Assembly: GCA_965224325.1 (NCBI GenBank)
Contig: CBDCYT010000001.1
Location: forward strand, 124,001 to 188,000
Direction: 5' to 3'
DNA from: CBDCMJ01 sp965224325
GTDB lineage: Bacteria > Chloroflexota > Dehalococcoidia > Lucifugimonadales > UBA3495
DNA: 64,000 nt
Under the pieces are notes generated by a model that worked only from the letters and a program-made list of their open reading frames with translations, was not told where the DNA came from and did no database searches. The first letter of the stretch is position 1. Each line of letters opens with the position of its first letter. Made by a program: the position numbers and the translations under genes. Below are positions 25,806 to 35,180 of the stretch, piece by piece.

Positions 25806-26984
25806 ATGGCGGACCTAAAGATCATATCTTCGGATAACCACGTATTCGAGCCGGCTGATTTGTGGACCACTAGGGGCGAGGTTAGCAAGTTCGGAGACCG
25901 TTTACCCCGCGTAGTTAACTTGGGTGGAGACGTTGGCAGGTCTGTGGTGGGAGTGCAGGGTGAGGATGCCATATCCGGCGGCGACTGGTGGTTTGTTGAC
26001 GGACACAAGACCCTGGGCGCATTCGCCGCAACCCAAACCGGCCTCAGGTTTGAAGAACCTGAAAAACTGAGTATGGAGGGCAACATGGAGGATGTGCGCC
26101 CCGGGGGATACATCCCTGAGGAGCACGTCAAGGACATGGATATCGACGGTATCGACTACAGCATTATCTATCCCACCGTCGGTCTCTTGCTCTACAGCAT
26201 ACCGGACACCGATCTGGTAACCTCGATGTTCAAGACCTACAACGATTGGGTCGCAGAATTCTGCAACACGATTCCATCTCGTCTGAAGGGTATAGCGATG
26301 GTCAACGTAGACGATGTCGGCGCAGGCGTGAAAGAGTTGGAGCGCTGCGCGAAGTTGGGATTCGTCGGGGCGATGATCACCGTCTATCCACCCGATGAGA
26401 AGCAGTACGACCATCTAATGTACGAGCCCCTGTGGGCGGCGGCCGAGGCCAACTCGATACCTCTCAGCCTGCATATCGGGACCAACCGGCCAGGCCCAGG
26501 CCAGGAATTCCAAGACTTGGATACCGCGACTCACAGCTTTATGACCAACGTGGACCACTGGGTACGCATGTCCATTGGTCACATGATCTTCAACGGAGTG
26601 TTTGAGCGCTACCCCAAGCTGCAGGTGGGTTCCGTCGAGATGGAACTATCCTGGGTGCCTCACTTCTTGGACCGGATGGATTACAATTACACCCAGAGGG
26701 GCGTCGGCGTAGCCGGGTCCTATCGGTTGAAAGAGGGCGCACTACCCAGTGACTACTTCCACAGCAACATATTCCTCGGCTTCCAGGAAGACGCCTTGGG
26801 CATAAAGGACCGCGATATCATTGGCGTAGACCAGTTGTTGTGGGGCGCCGATTATCCTCATCAAGAGTCCACCTTCCCCAAGAGCCGGCAGATCATCGAT
26901 GAGGTGCTGGCGGAGTGCACTCAGGAGGAAAAGGCCAAGATCGTAGGCAATAACGCCGCCAGGATATACGGTCTGCCCTGGTAG
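25806..26984 (+). CDS. Metal-dependent amidohydrolase (PF04909-like), intact copy
   Basis: A 392-residue TIM-barrel hydrolase of the amidohydrolase_2 superfamily, which includes decarboxylases such as aminocarboxymuconate-semialdehyde decarboxylase. Likely metal and catalytic residues are D-x-H in SSDNHVFEP near residue 10, the His of LHIGTNRPG near 224, and the Asp of WGADYPHQESTFP near 345. The conserved DMDIDGIDYSIIYPT strand near 110 is typical of the family. ATG at 25806 follows GGTGAG. The frameshifted paralogue lies at 18390-19528, on the other side of the permease-ATPase operon. A terminator follows at 27104 and a luciferase-like monooxygenase at 27340. The substrate cannot be read; degradation of aromatic or cyclic compounds is a reasonable guess. 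Confidence 0.88.
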   Translation: MADLKIISSDNHVFEPADLWTTRGEVSKFGDRLPRVVNLGGDVGRSVVGVQGEDAISGGDWWFVDGHKTLGAFAATQTGLRFEEPEKLSMEGNMEDVRPGGYIPEEHVKDMDIDGIDYSIIYPTVGLLLYSIPDTDLVTSMFKTYNDWVAEFCNTIPSRLKGIAMVNVDDVGAGVKELERCAKLGFVGAMITVYPPDEKQYDHLMYEPLWAAAEANSIPLSLHIGTNRPGPGQEFQDLDTATHSFMTNVDHWVRMSIGHMIFNGVFERYPKLQVGSVEMELSWVPHFLDRMDYNYTQRGVGVAGSYRLKEGALPSDYFHSNIFLGFQEDALGIKDRDIIGVDQLLWGADYPHQESTFPKSRQIIDEVLAECTQEEKAKIVGNNAARIYGLPW

Positions 26985-27103
26985 CAACCCAGTCTCCTCA
27001 GGATCCGGCAGGGCGTGTTGCCAGCCCGAAGAGCGTCAGAATGGTTGGGATCGGCGATACACCTAAGGCCTGACGGGTATCTTGAGGCAAGCGAGACCTC
27101 AAC

Positions 27104-27140
27104 GGGGGGCATGCTCAGATTTGAGTGTGCCCCCTTCTAT
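27104..27140 (+). terminator. Terminator after the amidohydrolase
   Basis: GGGGGCAtgCTCA pairs with TGAGtgTGCCCCC around GATT, followed by TTCTATTT. It lies 120 bp after the stop codon. Confidence 0.75.
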
Positions 27141-27339
27141 TTGCCGCTAGAACCTCCACACACTTGGTTTGCCAGGTGAACGGGCCCCCATGATCTCTGA
27201 GATAGGACTCCGCGGGGGAGTGCCCGGTGGCTTGGCTTCCGGCGTATCAACTTAACAATGCGTGAGGCCCAGAATATTCTGGCGCTGGTCAGCCGTCATG
27301 GGCGTTAATCGCGGTTGACACACTCAGGGGGATGAGAAA

Positions 27340-28572
27340 ATGGAGTTCGTAATTTATTTCAATCCTAATATCCGGGCCACGGTTGAGGAGCGGCGCGATA
27401 TGCGCCCCATTGCTCGAAATAATGACCGTTACCAAGAAATGATTGAGCTGATGCGTAAAGTAGCCGTCCGGGGAGACGAACTCGGGTATGACTGGTTTTG
27501 CCTAACCGAGCATCATTTCGAGTCGGAAGGCTGGGAAGTTTCCGTGGCGCCCTTGCTGATTATTACTGACTTGGCCGCCCGCACCAAGCGTCTGAAGTTT
27601 TTCCCCCTCGGGTGTGTCCTGCCGGGTTGGAATCCAATCCGCTTGGCCGAGGAATTCGCCGTCGTGGACCATCTGACCAAAGGACGCCTCCAGGTTGGGG
27701 TGGCCCGAGGCTACCAGGACCGCTGGACCAATATCATGGGCCAGAAATACCAGGTGAAAGGCACTGCCAGCGATGGATCGGATACCGACGCCCACAACAG
27801 GAAAGTGTTTCGAGAGTTTCTTGACATCATGAAGCGGGCTTGGACCGAGGTCCCTCTGACCTTGGACACCGAGCACTTTCAAATTCCCTTTCCTTACGAG
27901 GAGGGGATCAGGCGTTGGCCTATTGCGGAAGGCTGGACCAGGCCCTTCGGCGCGCCTGGTGAAGTCGATGACGAAGGCGTAGTCCGCGCGGTCACCGTGG
28001 TCCCCAAGCCTTACCAAGAACCGTATCCGCCAATCGTCCAGCCCTTCTCCTTCAGCGAAACCTCCGTCGAGTATTGTGCCGAGAACGGTCACGCCACTTG
28101 GTTCATCGTCACCGATAAAGACAGGCTTCGCACGCTCTTCGAGGTATACCGCGACACTTCCATCAAGCACGGACGCAACGTAAAACTCGGGGATAACCTG
28201 GGTGTAATGCGTATGTTCTATCTAGCCAACACCTACCAGGAAGCCTACGACCTTGGCGAAAGGCATTTGGGCCGTATTTCCAAACACTTTTTCGGCGGGT
28301 TTGGCTTCTTCGAGAGCCTGCGGCTTCCTGAAGACGAAGTGAAATATCCAGGTCAACCGTTACCGCCTGAGGAGTGGACCTACGATCGTATGGTGCGCGC
28401 CGGATTGGTGATATGCGGCACCCCAGACGACGTTATACGTGGTATACGAGATTTTGCTGAAGAGACGCGCCCGCAGCGCCTGGGAATATTCACCGATGAC
28501 CAGATGACCGACGAGATGTGTCTTGAGCAGCTTGAGTGGTTCGCCAAGGACGTGATGCCAGCGTTCCGGTAG
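27340..28572 (+). CDS. Luciferase-like flavin-dependent monooxygenase (LLM family)
   Basis: A 410-residue protein of the bacterial luciferase/alkanal monooxygenase family (PF00296), which uses reduced FMN or F420 and oxygen. The N-terminal MEFVIYFNPNI strand, the YDWFCLTEHHFESEG motif near residue 50, the TKRLKFFPLGCVLPGWNPIRLAEE segment near 85-110 and KGRLQVGVARGY near 125 are family hallmarks. A C-terminal CGTPDDVIRGIRDFAEE segment near 365 is also typical. It is monocistronic, with GGGGATGAG before the ATG and a terminator at 28585. Such enzymes are numerous in SAR202-type genomes, where roles in oxidising recalcitrant organic matter have been proposed. Substrate and cofactor are not determined. 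Confidence 0.9.
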   Translation: MEFVIYFNPNIRATVEERRDMRPIARNNDRYQEMIELMRKVAVRGDELGYDWFCLTEHHFESEGWEVSVAPLLIITDLAARTKRLKFFPLGCVLPGWNPIRLAEEFAVVDHLTKGRLQVGVARGYQDRWTNIMGQKYQVKGTASDGSDTDAHNRKVFREFLDIMKRAWTEVPLTLDTEHFQIPFPYEEGIRRWPIAEGWTRPFGAPGEVDDEGVVRAVTVVPKPYQEPYPPIVQPFSFSETSVEYCAENGHATWFIVTDKDRLRTLFEVYRDTSIKHGRNVKLGDNLGVMRMFYLANTYQEAYDLGERHLGRISKHFFGGFGFFESLRLPEDEVKYPGQPLPPEEWTYDRMVRAGLVICGTPDDVIRGIRDFAEETRPQRLGIFTDDQMTDEMCLEQLEWFAKDVMPAFR

Positions 28573-28584
28573 GACGCCGGACCC

Positions 28585-28622
28585 GTGGCGGCACTTGACT
28601 CATTGGGCCGCCACGACTATTT
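28585..28622 (+). terminator. Terminator after the monooxygenase
   Basis: GTGGCGGC (28585-28592) pairs perfectly with GCCGCCAC (28607-28614), followed by GACTATTTT. An alternative stem with TGGCGGC downstream is also possible. Confidence 0.7.
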
Positions 28623-28764
28623 TGGCGGCTCATGTGGGATTGGTAAAACGAACAGACGGTTTAATCGCGCCCACGAGGCAGGTTCTCGCGCGCCGCATTC
28701 ACGGCAATAGGGCTGGCTGACGGGTACGCTGTATCGCCTCGCTAACTGGGGAAAGGAGCCGGAT

Positions 28765-29031
28765 GAGCTTGTCTCATAAGGCTGAGTCCTCCGGCATCCT
28801 ACCTTTCTGCATTCCCACTTTCGCGGGAATGACGGGGGCGTGGGAATGGCGGAAGGTGGGCATGACGAACGCGCGGGAATGACGGTTTATTGAGCCGCAT
28901 TCAATACTGGTGTAGTGAGCCACATGCAATATTGGTTTAGGCGGTCAATAACTGGTTTAGGCGGTTAATAATGGTAACCCGTCAGGTTGCGTCCGCCCAA
29001 AATCGTGGGTGGAGACTCCTGGGGCAGGCTC
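28765..29031 (+). repeat. Repeat family A, copy 4
   Basis: The left end is GAGCTTGTCTCATAAGGCTGAG; the right end is degenerate (CCTGGGGCAGGCTC). It carries a variant of the hairpin (ATTCCCACtttcGCGGGAAT), a short degenerate array with GGGAATGACGG, and an internal duplication of ACTGGTTTAGGCGGT in the 3' part. The element ends eight bases before the stop codon of the convergent hydrolase gene. Confidence 0.75.
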
Positions 29032-29039
29032 GAGTATGA

Positions 29040-29909
29040 TCACTCGGCTAGGAAGGCCAGAAGCTCCCGATTCACTAAGTCAGGCGCCTCCCACTGGATA
29101 AAATGGCCGTAGTCCCCCAGGTTCTTGGCCCGTGCCTGGGGGAAGTTCCGCTTCCAGACTTCTTCCAGGGCGGTGGCGCCCATGGCTTCCGCGGTTTTGA
29201 CTCTTCTGCTGCCGAACAAGAATAGGAAAGGTATGGCCAGTTGGCGTTCCGCGTCGGCTCGCCACTGAGGCGGGTCCTCGTCAGCCATGGCGCGATAGTA
29301 GTTAAATCCTCCTCTCCAGCCCCCAGGCTGGCTATATGCCTTTACATATAGAGCCAACTCCTCCTCGTTAACGGGATACTGGCTGGTGGACCAATCCTTG
29401 AGGATGTGCCACAGATACACCTCCTCCTTGCCTTCCAGGAGCTTCTCCGGCAGGTCAAATTGCTGGTGGAAGTACACGTGCCACCGTTCTCGGATTACCG
29501 CTGGGTTCTGGGGCCCCAGGAGTTCCGTCGGCGGCGTAGAGTCCAGGAGTGCCAGCTTTTTGACCGCGTCCTCGTGGTCTAGGGCAAAGCGAAAGGCCAC
29601 CCGTGCGCCTATGTCATGAGCGACCATCAGCGTTTGCTCATGCCCCAAAGCACGCATCAGCTCGTATATATCCGACGCTGAAGTCCGGGTGTCGTAACCG
29701 GTGAGGGGCTTGTCGGAATAGCCGAATCCGCGCAAGTCCGGAACGATAACCTGGTAGCTCTCCGCCAAGACCGGAATCTGCCGGCGCCAGCCATACCAAA
29801 ACTCGGGCCAGCCATGGAGCATAATCACCGGTTCACCGGTACCCTGAGTAACGTAGTGTATGTTGATCCCGTTCACAGCAGCCGTGCGGTGGTCCCATTG
29901 GGTAGTCAT
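29040..29909 (-). CDS. Alpha/beta hydrolase, epoxide-hydrolase or dehalogenase type
   Basis: A 289-residue alpha/beta-fold hydrolase. HGWPEFWYGWRRQIP at 32-46 provides the oxyanion-hole region of epoxide hydrolases. The nucleophile is Asp99 in AHDIGARVA, which distinguishes it from serine esterases, and His269 in YGHFIQWEAP is the general base. The usual third acidic residue after strand 6 is not obvious in LFGSRRVKTAEAM. The family converts epoxides to diols or removes halogens through an aspartyl-ester intermediate. It is transcribed on its own, separated from the gene upstream by 185 bp with two strong hairpins. The substrate is unknown. Confidence 0.87.
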   Translation of the reverse strand: MTTQWDHRTAAVNGINIHYVTQGTGEPVIMLHGWPEFWYGWRRQIPVLAESYQVIVPDLRGFGYSDKPLTGYDTRTSASDIYELMRALGHEQTLMVAHDIGARVAFRFALDHEDAVKKLALLDSTPPTELLGPQNPAVIRERWHVYFHQQFDLPEKLLEGKEEVYLWHILKDWSTSQYPVNEEELALYVKAYSQPGGWRGGFNYYRAMADEDPPQWRADAERQLAIPFLFLFGSRRVKTAEAMGATALEEVWKRNFPQARAKNLGDYGHFIQWEAPDLVNRELLAFLAE

Positions 29910-29974
29910 CTAATACACCTTAGCCTTTGGCTATAAAGAGTCACGATATTCGACTTCGATCCATTATCGGTCAA

Positions 29975-30071
29975 CCTTTGGCAGTCCTTTGTGCAGATTG
30001 CAATGGACTGCCAAAGGGAGTGGTCTGGTAATAGCGCGCCTGCTGGAGGGCTGAAGTGTTATCAGCAGGCG
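29975..30071. other. Two perfect inverted repeats in an intergenic region
   Basis: CCTTTGGCAGTCC (29975-29987) is repeated inverted without mismatch at 30005-30017, with a 17-base loop. CGCCTGCTG (30037-30045) is repeated inverted at 30063-30071, again with a 17-base loop. Neither is followed by a clear T-run on the minus strand, so they are not ordinary terminators for the gene that ends at 30095. Confidence 0.7.
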
Positions 30072-30094
30072 ACTTTTCCAACGTCTTCCACGAC

Positions 30095-30652
30095 TCAAAT
30101 AGGCAGGGCTTCCTCCGTTCGGTCCGGAGGCAACTCCACGCCGAAAGCATTGACGTTGAAAGCGAGCATGGCATAACAACCCATGAGAGTGGTCAACTCG
30201 GCCAATCCCAGCACTCCGAATTGAGCCAGCGCCGCGTCGAACTTTTCTTGGCTAACCTTGCGGGTGCGGAAGAATTCTTGACCATAGCTCACTACTGCCG
30301 CCTCGTCAGGAGCCAGCCCGGGCAGTTCTTTGTTGTCACGCAAGGCGTCCACGATGCCATTCTGCAAACCGGCCTTACGGGCCAACGGGGCATGGGCGTT
30401 CCAAATAAATTGGCAGTGGTTCTCTCGGGCAGCCAGCAGCATGGCAAGCTCCCTGATGCGTGGCTCCAAGGACGTATCAGTCCGCAAATACATGGCCAGC
30501 CCCAGGGCGCGCTTTGCCACCTCCGGGGCGTTAAACATAACAGACGCAGGTCCATGGGCAGGCACCTCGCCGCGCTCTTGGACCAACTCATCGAAAATGG
30601 GCCTTTGGGCTTCGGGGATGCTTTCTCTACTTAATGCGGCAATGCGGGCCAT
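30095..30652 (-). CDS. Carboxymuconolactone decarboxylase / AhpD-like protein
   Basis: A 185-residue all-helical protein of the CMD/AhpD-like superfamily. The characteristic core is LEPRIRELAMLLAARENHCQFIWNAHAPLARKAGL (about residues 60-95, containing C-x-x-x-x-x-x-H), followed by a second helical pair with VVSYGQEFFRTRKVSQ. It has a single core cysteine in NHCQF and lacks the C-x-x-C of peroxidatic AhpD, so gamma-carboxymuconolactone-decarboxylase-like chemistry or an unknown role is more likely than alkylhydroperoxidase activity. It lies between the hydrolase at 29040 and tRNA-Thr, all on the minus strand. Function not certain. Confidence 0.85.
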   Translation of the reverse strand: MARIAALSRESIPEAQRPIFDELVQERGEVPAHGPASVMFNAPEVAKRALGLAMYLRTDTSLEPRIRELAMLLAARENHCQFIWNAHAPLARKAGLQNGIVDALRDNKELPGLAPDEAAVVSYGQEFFRTRKVSQEKFDAALAQFGVLGLAELTTLMGCYAMLAFNVNAFGVELPPDRTEEALPI

Positions 30653-30801
30653 TATTTCCTCCCAGAATTTGTGTAGTAGGCGATCTCAAGTGATGCAAGT
30701 ATACGATAATTAGAGGCGAGGTGGGCCCAACGGGGTGACACCGGGTTTGCAGCGGGCGGCTGGCGATCAGGAGAAGAGTGAGGAGTCCGACGGAGGACTG
30801 G

Positions 30802-30873
30802 AGCCGGTGAGGGGATTCGAACCCTTGGCCTGCGGTTTACGAAACCGCTGCTCTACCACTGAGCTACACCGGC
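30802..30873 (-). tRNA. tRNA-Thr (anticodon CGT)
   Basis: The minus strand folds into a complete cloverleaf: acceptor stem GCCGGTG/CACCGGC with discriminator T, D-arm GCTC-AGTGGTA-GAGC, anticodon stem GCGGT/ACCGC with loop TTCGTAA (anticodon CGT, reading ACG), a five-base variable loop, and a T-arm with TTCGAAT and one A-C mismatch. CCA is not encoded. It is a single tRNA with no neighbouring tRNA genes. Confidence 0.95.
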
Positions 30874-31158
30874 TTATATCCAGCTAGATGCGATTGTTCA
30901 GGGGATTCCACGTGGTGGGAGTCGAAGTAACACCTCGCATTTAACCTGATACTATGTTACCACTTGCTATCCTTCAGGGAAAAACGGCTTCCGTACCCGA
31001 AACGGCCAAACTAATGTGCCGGTTGGGTTTGACCGCGGGACGGATTCCCGGCCCGATCTCCAGGCAGTACGCCGCTACAGACCAGTGTCGAAGCAACTCT
31101 GTTCCGCAATCACCGCCGGTGGGCTCGCTTGAGATAGTACGATGGCGACGCGGCGGAG

Positions 31159-31980
31159 CTACCCTTGACACTTTGGACAGAAACAGGTGCCTCGTCCCCG
31201 AACACGGATCGCGGACACAGGGCCGCCGCAACGGGGACAGGGGTCTCCCTGTTTCCTGGGAATGGACCAAGGGCTCAGGCCCATGGGAGGGTCCGGCCAG
31301 TCCTCGTTTCGGCTCTCGTCATATTTTTGAACCCCGGTGCTCAGGGCATTCACAATACTATCTCGCAACCGGGAGACCTCAGCGTGGTTAATCTCCGAGG
31401 CCGGCCGCAACGGATGGATCCTTGCCAAAAACAGAGACTCGTCGGCGTATAGGTTGCCCATGCCGGAGACGATGGCCTGCTCCAATAGTAAAGCCTTCAC
31501 CGGGGCAATCTTCCCGCTGAAGGCCCGAGTCAGAACGTCTGTGGTGAAATCGCCCTCCAGAGGGTCCGGACCAAGGGGAGGGAGGATGTCCTTGGGGTCG
31601 TCGGCCAGCCACATCTTGCCAAACTTGCGCCCGTCCTGGAAGCGCAGCTCGGTCGCGTCGTCCAGGTGAAAGACATGGCGCACCATTGGATGAGGAGGCT
31701 GCTCGGAATACTGGATTCGCAAACCGCCGGTCATGCCCAGGTGCAAGACCAACGTAGAAGAGGCCCGCCCACCGCTTCCCTGTAGGGAGATCAGGATGTA
31801 CTTGCCCCGGCGTTCGATGGCTTGCGCTGTCCCGCCCGTTATGCCGAGCGTAAACTCTTCAAGTGAAGGTGTTTGGACGGCTTTGGCCCAGCCAATCTCC
31901 GCTCCGGTGAAGGTGCGGCCAAGAAGCCCGGCCTGTATTAGGTAGCGCCGGGTGTTTTCAACCTCAGGAAGCTCGGGCAT
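31159..31980 (-). CDS. mutM: Formamidopyrimidine-DNA glycosylase (MutM/Fpg)
   Basis: A 273-residue bifunctional base-excision-repair enzyme that removes 8-oxoguanine and other oxidised purines. The N-terminal MPELPEVE supplies the catalytic proline (after Met removal) and glutamate. RRGKYILI near residue 58 supplies the conserved lysine, VSGMGNLYADESLF near 168 is the helix-two-turn-helix DNA-binding motif, and the C-terminal CPRCGG...CFCPKC is the zinc finger. Length and motif order are normal for the family. It starts 11 bp after ileS on the same strand and is probably cotranscribed with it. Confidence 0.96.
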   Translation of the reverse strand: MPELPEVENTRRYLIQAGLLGRTFTGAEIGWAKAVQTPSLEEFTLGITGGTAQAIERRGKYILISLQGSGGRASSTLVLHLGMTGGLRIQYSEQPPHPMVRHVFHLDDATELRFQDGRKFGKMWLADDPKDILPPLGPDPLEGDFTTDVLTRAFSGKIAPVKALLLEQAIVSGMGNLYADESLFLARIHPLRPASEINHAEVSRLRDSIVNALSTGVQKYDESRNEDWPDPPMGLSPWSIPRKQGDPCPRCGGPVSAIRVRGRGTCFCPKCQG

Positions 31981-31991
31981 ATGTATCCGCT

Positions 31992-34900
31992 TTAGACGCG
32001 GCGTACTCCCAGGGTTACTTCCGCTCCTTCCACCTTGGATGTTTCGGCGTTGGCGCCGTTCTCAGGTGACTCGGCCCGCAATTCCTCGCTGAGGGTTTCC
32101 TCCCGGATGTATCCGGCAAAAGCGCCGGTCATGACGCTGACTATGTGATCGGGCCCCTGATAATAGGTGACGATGCGATCGGTCACCTCGAAATCTGCCC
32201 CACGGCGCAGGTTTTGAATCCGGTGCACCAGTTCCCGGGCCAGCCCTTCTTCGGCCAGTTCCGGAGTAACGGTAAGGTCAATAGCCACTGCGTAACCACT
32301 TTCCAACGCCACCGCATAATGGTCTGATTGGACCACGGCCTCAACCTGGTCTCCCGCCGACTCTTGGGCCCGTCGGAACAGGTCCGATGAGACGTCCAAC
32401 TCAGACAATTCCTTGATATTCAGCTCTTCCAAGACTTGGGGTCTGATCACATCCAGATATTCCAGTTCGCTGGGCGTACGGGTCATTACCGCCACGCTGG
32501 ACAGCGGTTGGCGCACCTTGACGCCGGCTTTGGACCGGGCGCTCCGGCCCATGCTGGCGATGCGCATGGCCAACCGGGTGGCGTCCATCAACCGCTGGTC
32601 GATCAGCGACGGGTCCGCGGTTGGAAACTGGGCCAAGTGAACGCTGTCGGGTGCGTCCGGGTCTACCGAACATACCAGGTTCTGGTACATTTCCTCGGAG
32701 ACGAACGGGGCCAAGGGGGCCATGAGCTTGGTCACCGACACCAAGCAGGTGTAGAGGGTGATGTAGCCCGATAGCTTGTCGGCGTCTCCCTCGCTCCTCC
32801 AAAAACGGCGCCGGCTGCGGCGCACGTACCAGTTGGATAGTTGATCGATGAATTCCTGTATCCGGCGCCCGGCGTTGGTGGGGTCGTAACCCCCCAGATA
32901 ATCGTCCACTTGGGATATCAGAACATTGAGCTCGGAGAGGACCCAGCGGTCCAGTTCGTTCTCCGGTTTCCAATCGCCCGGTATTTGATCAGGGTGGAAC
33001 TTGTCTATGGAGGCGTAATTGGTGAAGAAGGAATAGACGTTCCACAGCGTAAGCAAGACCCGCCGCAGGGTCTCGCTGACCAGCTTGGCCGAGAAGCGCC
33101 GAGGTTCACCGGGGTGGGATGCGGTAAACAAGTACCAACGGAGGGCGTCGGCTCCGTGCTCGTCCAGCACAGGTATGGGTTCCACGACGTTGCCCACTCG
33201 CTTGCTCATTTTGCGGCCCCGTTCGTCCAAAACCAGTCCGAGGCAAATGACGTTACGGAACGAGGGCTGTCCCTTGAGCAAGGTGGACAAAGCGTGCAGG
33301 CTGTAGAACCAACCCCTTGTCTGGTCTACGGCTTCGCAGATGTAGTCCGCCGGGAACCGGCCGTCGCTGTCTATGCTCCGGTTCTCGAAGGGATAGTGCC
33401 ACTGGGCAAAGGGCATGGCGCCCGAGTCGAACCAGGCGTCCATCACCTCGGGTATGCGCCGCATGTCTCCCGCGCAGCCGTCGGACGTGCATCGTAAAGT
33501 GATGTCGTCTACGTAGGGCCGGTGCAGGTCCAGGTTTTCAATCCCTTCCCGCTGGGCCGGCATGGCGAGTTCCTGGAGTTCTTTTACGCTGCCAAAGCAC
33601 TCCAGATGCTGGCACACCTGGCATTGCCACACTGGTATTGGGGTCCCCCAGTACCTCTCCCGAGAGATCGCCCAGTCCACGTTGTTACGTAGCCACTCGC
33701 CGAAGCGCCCTTCTTTGATGTAGTCGGGATACCAGTTGATGGTGCTGTTGCCGCTTACCAACTGGTGCTTCAGTGCCGAAGTCCGGATGTACCAGGAGCT
33801 TTTCGCGTAGTAGAGCAAGGGCGTGTCGCAGCGCCAGCAGAAGGGATAGGTGTGACGGTAGATGTCCCGGTGAAACAGAAGCCCTCTTTGTTTCAGGTCC
33901 TCCATGATGTCTTCATCGGCGTCTTTGACGAACTTGGAGGAGAAAGGGTAGTCGCCGGTGATCTTGCCCAGGAGATCGACCTGCTGGACGAAGGGCAGTT
34001 CCTGTTGCCGCCCTAACGTCAAGTCCTCGTCGCCGAAAGCGGGAGCGATATGGACGATGCCGGTGCCGTCGTCCATGGTAACGAAGCTAGCGTCAACAAC
34101 CCTGGGGTTAAAGGAGTTAGTAGGTTCCAGGGTTCCGACGCCACCCGCCTCGGAGTCATTACGCCTTCTAAACTGTTTGATTTCGACCCCATAAGCTACG
34201 GGGTCGTACAATTCTTTGTAGGTCAGCGCCACCAAGGAACGGCCCTCAAACGTTGACAGCACTCTATGCGGCTTATCGATAACCTTGTCCACCAGTTCGG
34301 TGGCCAGGATCAGCCTCTCAGTCTCTCCGGGGCCGCCAACTTCCACAAGGCTGTAATCTGCCGTCGCGTCCACGGCCAGCGCTGTATTGCCTGGCAGGGT
34401 CCAGGGCGTGGTGGTCCAAGCTAGGAAATAGATGGGCTCCCCGTGGGTGACCAACGCATCATAAGCGCCGTCGAAAGCATCCCGGCCCCGGATTGTGCGG
34501 TCCCATCCTGAAAGGCGGAATTTGACGAATACGGAGGGGTCCGGAGTGTCTTCTCGGTAACCCAGGGCCACTTCGTGGGAGCTCAGGCTAGTGACGCAAC
34601 GGGGACAGTGGGGAGTGCCGCGCATGTCGCGATATAGTAACCCCCGGTCCCAGAAGTCCTTCAGTATCGACCAACCCGACTCTATGTATTCGTTTTGCAG
34701 AGTCACGTAGGGGTCATCCATGTCCACCCAGAAACCGATGCGGTCAGTCAGGGTCTCCCACTCCTTGAGGTAGTGAAACACGCTTTCCCGGCACTTCTGG
34801 TTGAACTTCTCTATGCCGTACTCCTCTATTTCGCGTTTGCTTCCAAGGCCCAGGTCCTTCTCCACCTCCAGCTCTACGGGCAGTCCGTGGGTGTCCCATC

Positions 34901-35150
34901 CGCCTTTCCGGAGGACTCGATAGCCTTTCATGGTCCGGTAACGGCAGATTACGTCTTTGAACACCCGGGCCAGCACGTGGTGGATGCCGGGACTGCCATT
35001 GGCCGTGGGCGGTCCCTCGAAGAGCATAAACGGGGAGGCGTCTTCGCGCTCTGTGGTGGTGCGCCGGAAAACTTCCCGGTCTTTCCAGTGTTCAAGGGCT
35101 CTGGAGTCAACCTCCGGGAAGCTGACCCGGCTGGAGACGGGTTTGAACAT
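31992..35150 (-). CDS. ileS: Isoleucyl-tRNA synthetase, eukaryote-like type
   Basis: A 1052-residue class I aminoacyl-tRNA synthetase. The HIGH motif appears as PGIHHVLAR near residue 56 and the KMSKS motif as RKMSKRVGN near 630. GGWDTHGLPVE near 84 and the CRYRTMKGY context resemble type-2 (eukaryote-like) IleS, which is often mupirocin-insensitive; that phenotype is not shown here. The editing (CP1) domain is present, with TTTPWTLPGNTALAV near 247, followed by an anticodon-binding domain and a long C-terminal part. Zn-type cysteine pairs occur in CWRCDTPL and CQVCQHLECF. It leads the ileS-mutM unit. A -10 box and a leader hairpin lie upstream; no T-box motif is evident. Confidence 0.95.
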   Translation of the reverse strand: MFKPVSSRVSFPEVDSRALEHWKDREVFRRTTTEREDASPFMLFEGPPTANGSPGIHHVLARVFKDVICRYRTMKGYRVLRKGGWDTHGLPVELEVEKDLGLGSKREIEEYGIEKFNQKCRESVFHYLKEWETLTDRIGFWVDMDDPYVTLQNEYIESGWSILKDFWDRGLLYRDMRGTPHCPRCVTSLSSHEVALGYREDTPDPSVFVKFRLSGWDRTIRGRDAFDGAYDALVTHGEPIYFLAWTTTPWTLPGNTALAVDATADYSLVEVGGPGETERLILATELVDKVIDKPHRVLSTFEGRSLVALTYKELYDPVAYGVEIKQFRRRNDSEAGGVGTLEPTNSFNPRVVDASFVTMDDGTGIVHIAPAFGDEDLTLGRQQELPFVQQVDLLGKITGDYPFSSKFVKDADEDIMEDLKQRGLLFHRDIYRHTYPFCWRCDTPLLYYAKSSWYIRTSALKHQLVSGNSTINWYPDYIKEGRFGEWLRNNVDWAISRERYWGTPIPVWQCQVCQHLECFGSVKELQELAMPAQREGIENLDLHRPYVDDITLRCTSDGCAGDMRRIPEVMDAWFDSGAMPFAQWHYPFENRSIDSDGRFPADYICEAVDQTRGWFYSLHALSTLLKGQPSFRNVICLGLVLDERGRKMSKRVGNVVEPIPVLDEHGADALRWYLFTASHPGEPRRFSAKLVSETLRRVLLTLWNVYSFFTNYASIDKFHPDQIPGDWKPENELDRWVLSELNVLISQVDDYLGGYDPTNAGRRIQEFIDQLSNWYVRRSRRRFWRSEGDADKLSGYITLYTCLVSVTKLMAPLAPFVSEEMYQNLVCSVDPDAPDSVHLAQFPTADPSLIDQRLMDATRLAMRIASMGRSARSKAGVKVRQPLSSVAVMTRTPSELEYLDVIRPQVLEELNIKELSELDVSSDLFRRAQESAGDQVEAVVQSDHYAVALESGYAVAIDLTVTPELAEEGLARELVHRIQNLRRGADFEVTDRIVTYYQGPDHIVSVMTGAFAGYIREETLSEELRAESPENGANAETSKVEGAEVTLGVRRV

Positions 35151-35180
35151 TACGACTGTACCTCTTCAGAATCACAAGCT

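Noticed and set aside
27315..27320. TTGACA just upstream of the luciferase-like gene as its promoter
   Set aside because: It lies about 25 bp from the start codon with no -10 at the right distance.
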